Shown one piece after another: positions 62,164 to 64,000 of a DNA stretch of 64,000 bases. The DNA comes from Yersinia intermedia. Lineage in GTDB: Bacteria > Pseudomonadota > Gammaproteobacteria > Enterobacterales > Enterobacteriaceae. Under the pieces are notes generated by a model. It made no database searches. It was not told where the DNA came from and worked only from the letters and a program-made list of their open reading frames with translations. A program made the position numbers and the translations under genes. The first letter of the stretch is position 1. Each line of letters opens with the position of its first letter. The stretch spans positions 1,302,001-1,366,000 of the forward strand of contig NZ_LR134116.1 of assembly GCF_900635455.1 (NCBI RefSeq), given 5' to 3'.

Positions 62164-63147
62164 ATGATGCAGGATTTGCGTCTGATATTAATCGTTGTTG
62201 GCGCGATCGCCATAATAGCGTTGTTATTGCATGGTTTATGGACCAGCCGTAAAGAACGCTCTTCACTTTTTCGCGATCGCCCAGTTAAACGTCCGAAACA
62301 AGAACGTGTTGAAACCCCGATCGAGAGTCTCGATGAAGGGGTAGGAGAAGTGCGCGTCCGCACTGCTCATCCACAGGAGAAGCCTTCGTTTAGTCATATT
62401 GATGACGACGACGGAGAAATGCCGGTTATTCAGCATACTGATACCAAACCGGCTCAGGTCAAGGCGGAACCTCGTCAGAAACCTTTTGCTTCAGTGCCAA
62501 CAGACTATGACGACCCTCTTTTGGGTGGGCTATCGGCTGAGCAACCACCGCATGCATCACCGCGTGATCCTTTGCTTGGAACGGTTGACGAGTCTTATTC
62601 ACAACCGCGACACGCAGAGTCACCGCATGTGGCAGAACCTGCACCTCGTGTGGCACCACAACATGTGGCATCACAACCAGAGCCTGTGGCTCCGGCATCC
62701 GAGGTGAAACCACAGAAACTGAAAGAAACCGTTCTGGTGTTGCATGTTGCCGCGCATCACGGTGGTGCTCTTGGTGGCGAGGTGCTGCTACAGAGTGTTC
62801 TTCAGTCTGGTTTCCAATTTGGTGAGATGGGTATTTTCCATCGTCATCTTAGCCCGGCAGGCAGTGGCCCAGTATTATTCAGTCTGGCGAATATGGTAAA
62901 ACCGGGTTCTTTCGACCCTGATACCATGTCTGATTTCTCAACGCCGGGTGTTTCAATGTTTATGATGGTACCGTCTTATGGCGATGCAAATCAGAACTTT
63001 AAGTTAATGCTGCAATCTGCCCAACGCATTGCCGATGATGTCGGTGGTGTGGTGTTGGATGATGACCGCCGCATGATGACCCCGCAGAAGCTGGAAACGT
63101 ATAAAGCGCGTATCCGCGAAGTGCTGGATGCAAACGCAAGCGCCTGA
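62164..63147 (+). CDS. zipA: Cell division protein ZipA
   Basis: 327 residues from the ATG at 62164 ([20 protein letters not shown]), which matches E. coli ZipA. N-terminal membrane anchor, a charged segment ([17 protein letters not shown]), a Pro/His/Gln/Ala-rich flexible linker at about 60-185, and the C-terminal FtsZ-binding domain ([56 protein letters not shown]). ZipA tethers FtsZ to the membrane. The frame is open upstream to 62125 without homology. Confidence 0.96.
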   Translation: MMQDLRLILIVVGAIAIIALLLHGLWTSRKERSSLFRDRPVKRPKQERVETPIESLDEGVGEVRVRTAHPQEKPSFSHIDDDDGEMPVIQHTDTKPAQVKAEPRQKPFASVPTDYDDPLLGGLSAEQPPHASPRDPLLGTVDESYSQPRHAESPHVAEPAPRVAPQHVASQPEPVAPASEVKPQKLKETVLVLHVAAHHGGALGGEVLLQSVLQSGFQFGEMGIFHRHLSPAGSGPVLFSLANMVKPGSFDPDTMSDFSTPGVSMFMMVPSYGDANQNFKLMLQSAQRIADDVGGVVLDDDRRMMTPQKLETYKARIREVLDANASA

Positions 63148-63182
63148 TAACGTCGCCTCGCAATGAATCGAATTAACCCGAA

Positions 63183-63206
63183 CCCCCGCATGCCGGGGGT
63201 TTTTTA
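63183..63206 (+). terminator. Terminator after zipA
   Basis: CCCCCG, CATGC loop region, CGGGGG, then TTTTTTA. Confidence 0.9.
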
Positions 63207-63219
63207 TCTTTGATGGTGA

Positions 63220-64000
<781 letters not shown>

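Noticed and set aside
61631..62266. 211-residue minus-strand frame over cysZ and the zipA start
   Set aside because: It overlaps cysZ in another frame and crosses the divergent promoter; no homology seen.

Overview
The window looks like a chromosomal segment of a Yersinia species. The gene order gcvR-dapA-bamC-purC-ypfJ ... tmcA-ypfH-ypfN ... dapE-yffB ... acrD and cysPTWAM ... crr-ptsI-ptsH-cysK-cysZ-zipA-ligA is the enterobacterial order. The proteins are recognisable orthologues of E. coli proteins, and the intergenic regions carry many ERIC-type repeats, several in the long form with an internal insertion that is common in Yersinia. The species cannot be fixed from the sequence alone. No rRNA, tRNA, CRISPR array, integrase or transposase was seen.

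Layout. 1-12.4 kb: core genes for lysine synthesis (dapA, dapE), outer-membrane assembly (bamC), purine synthesis (purC) and tRNA acetylation (tmcA). Small unknown genes lie among them, including an uncharacterised overlapping pair at 7151-7769 and the microprotein ypfM. 12.4-15.5 kb: the RND efflux pump acrD. 15.8-21.8 kb: a small winged-helix protein, narP, and a five-gene periplasmic nitrate reductase operon napFDABC without napG or napH, with an FNR-like site upstream. 21.9-22.5 kb: a StbD/StbE (RelBE-like) toxin-antitoxin pair with a perfect palindrome at its promoter. 22.5-30.6 kb: nudK, maeB, yaiI, hemF, ypeA, ygiW-like, yfeY and yfeX. 30.9-35.8 kb: sulfate/thiosulfate uptake and cysteine synthase B (cysPTWAM).

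36-51 kb: a group 2 (ABC-transporter-dependent) capsule island between cysM and the macAB block. Region 1 (kpsE, kpsD, kpsC, kpsS; no kpsF or kpsU) runs rightward. Region 3 (kpsM, kpsT) and an AT-rich region 2 of four genes run leftward, toward region 1. A clear JUMPstart/ops element precedes kpsM. Region 2 encodes a fused protein with a TagF-like (CDP-glycerol phosphotransferase-type) half and a GT4 half, a Stealth-family sugar-phosphate transferase, an unknown protein, and an alpha/beta-hydrolase-fold protein that may be an O-acetyltransferase. Together they suggest a phosphodiester-linked, teichoic-acid-like capsule; the polymer structure is inference. About 700 bp of non-coding, apparently decayed DNA lies where the two arms converge.

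51.3-56.8 kb: macB-macA efflux genes divergent from a CpxRA-like two-component system. 56.9-64 kb: the PTS operon (ptsH, ptsI, crr on the minus strand), cysK, cysZ, then zipA and the start of ligA.
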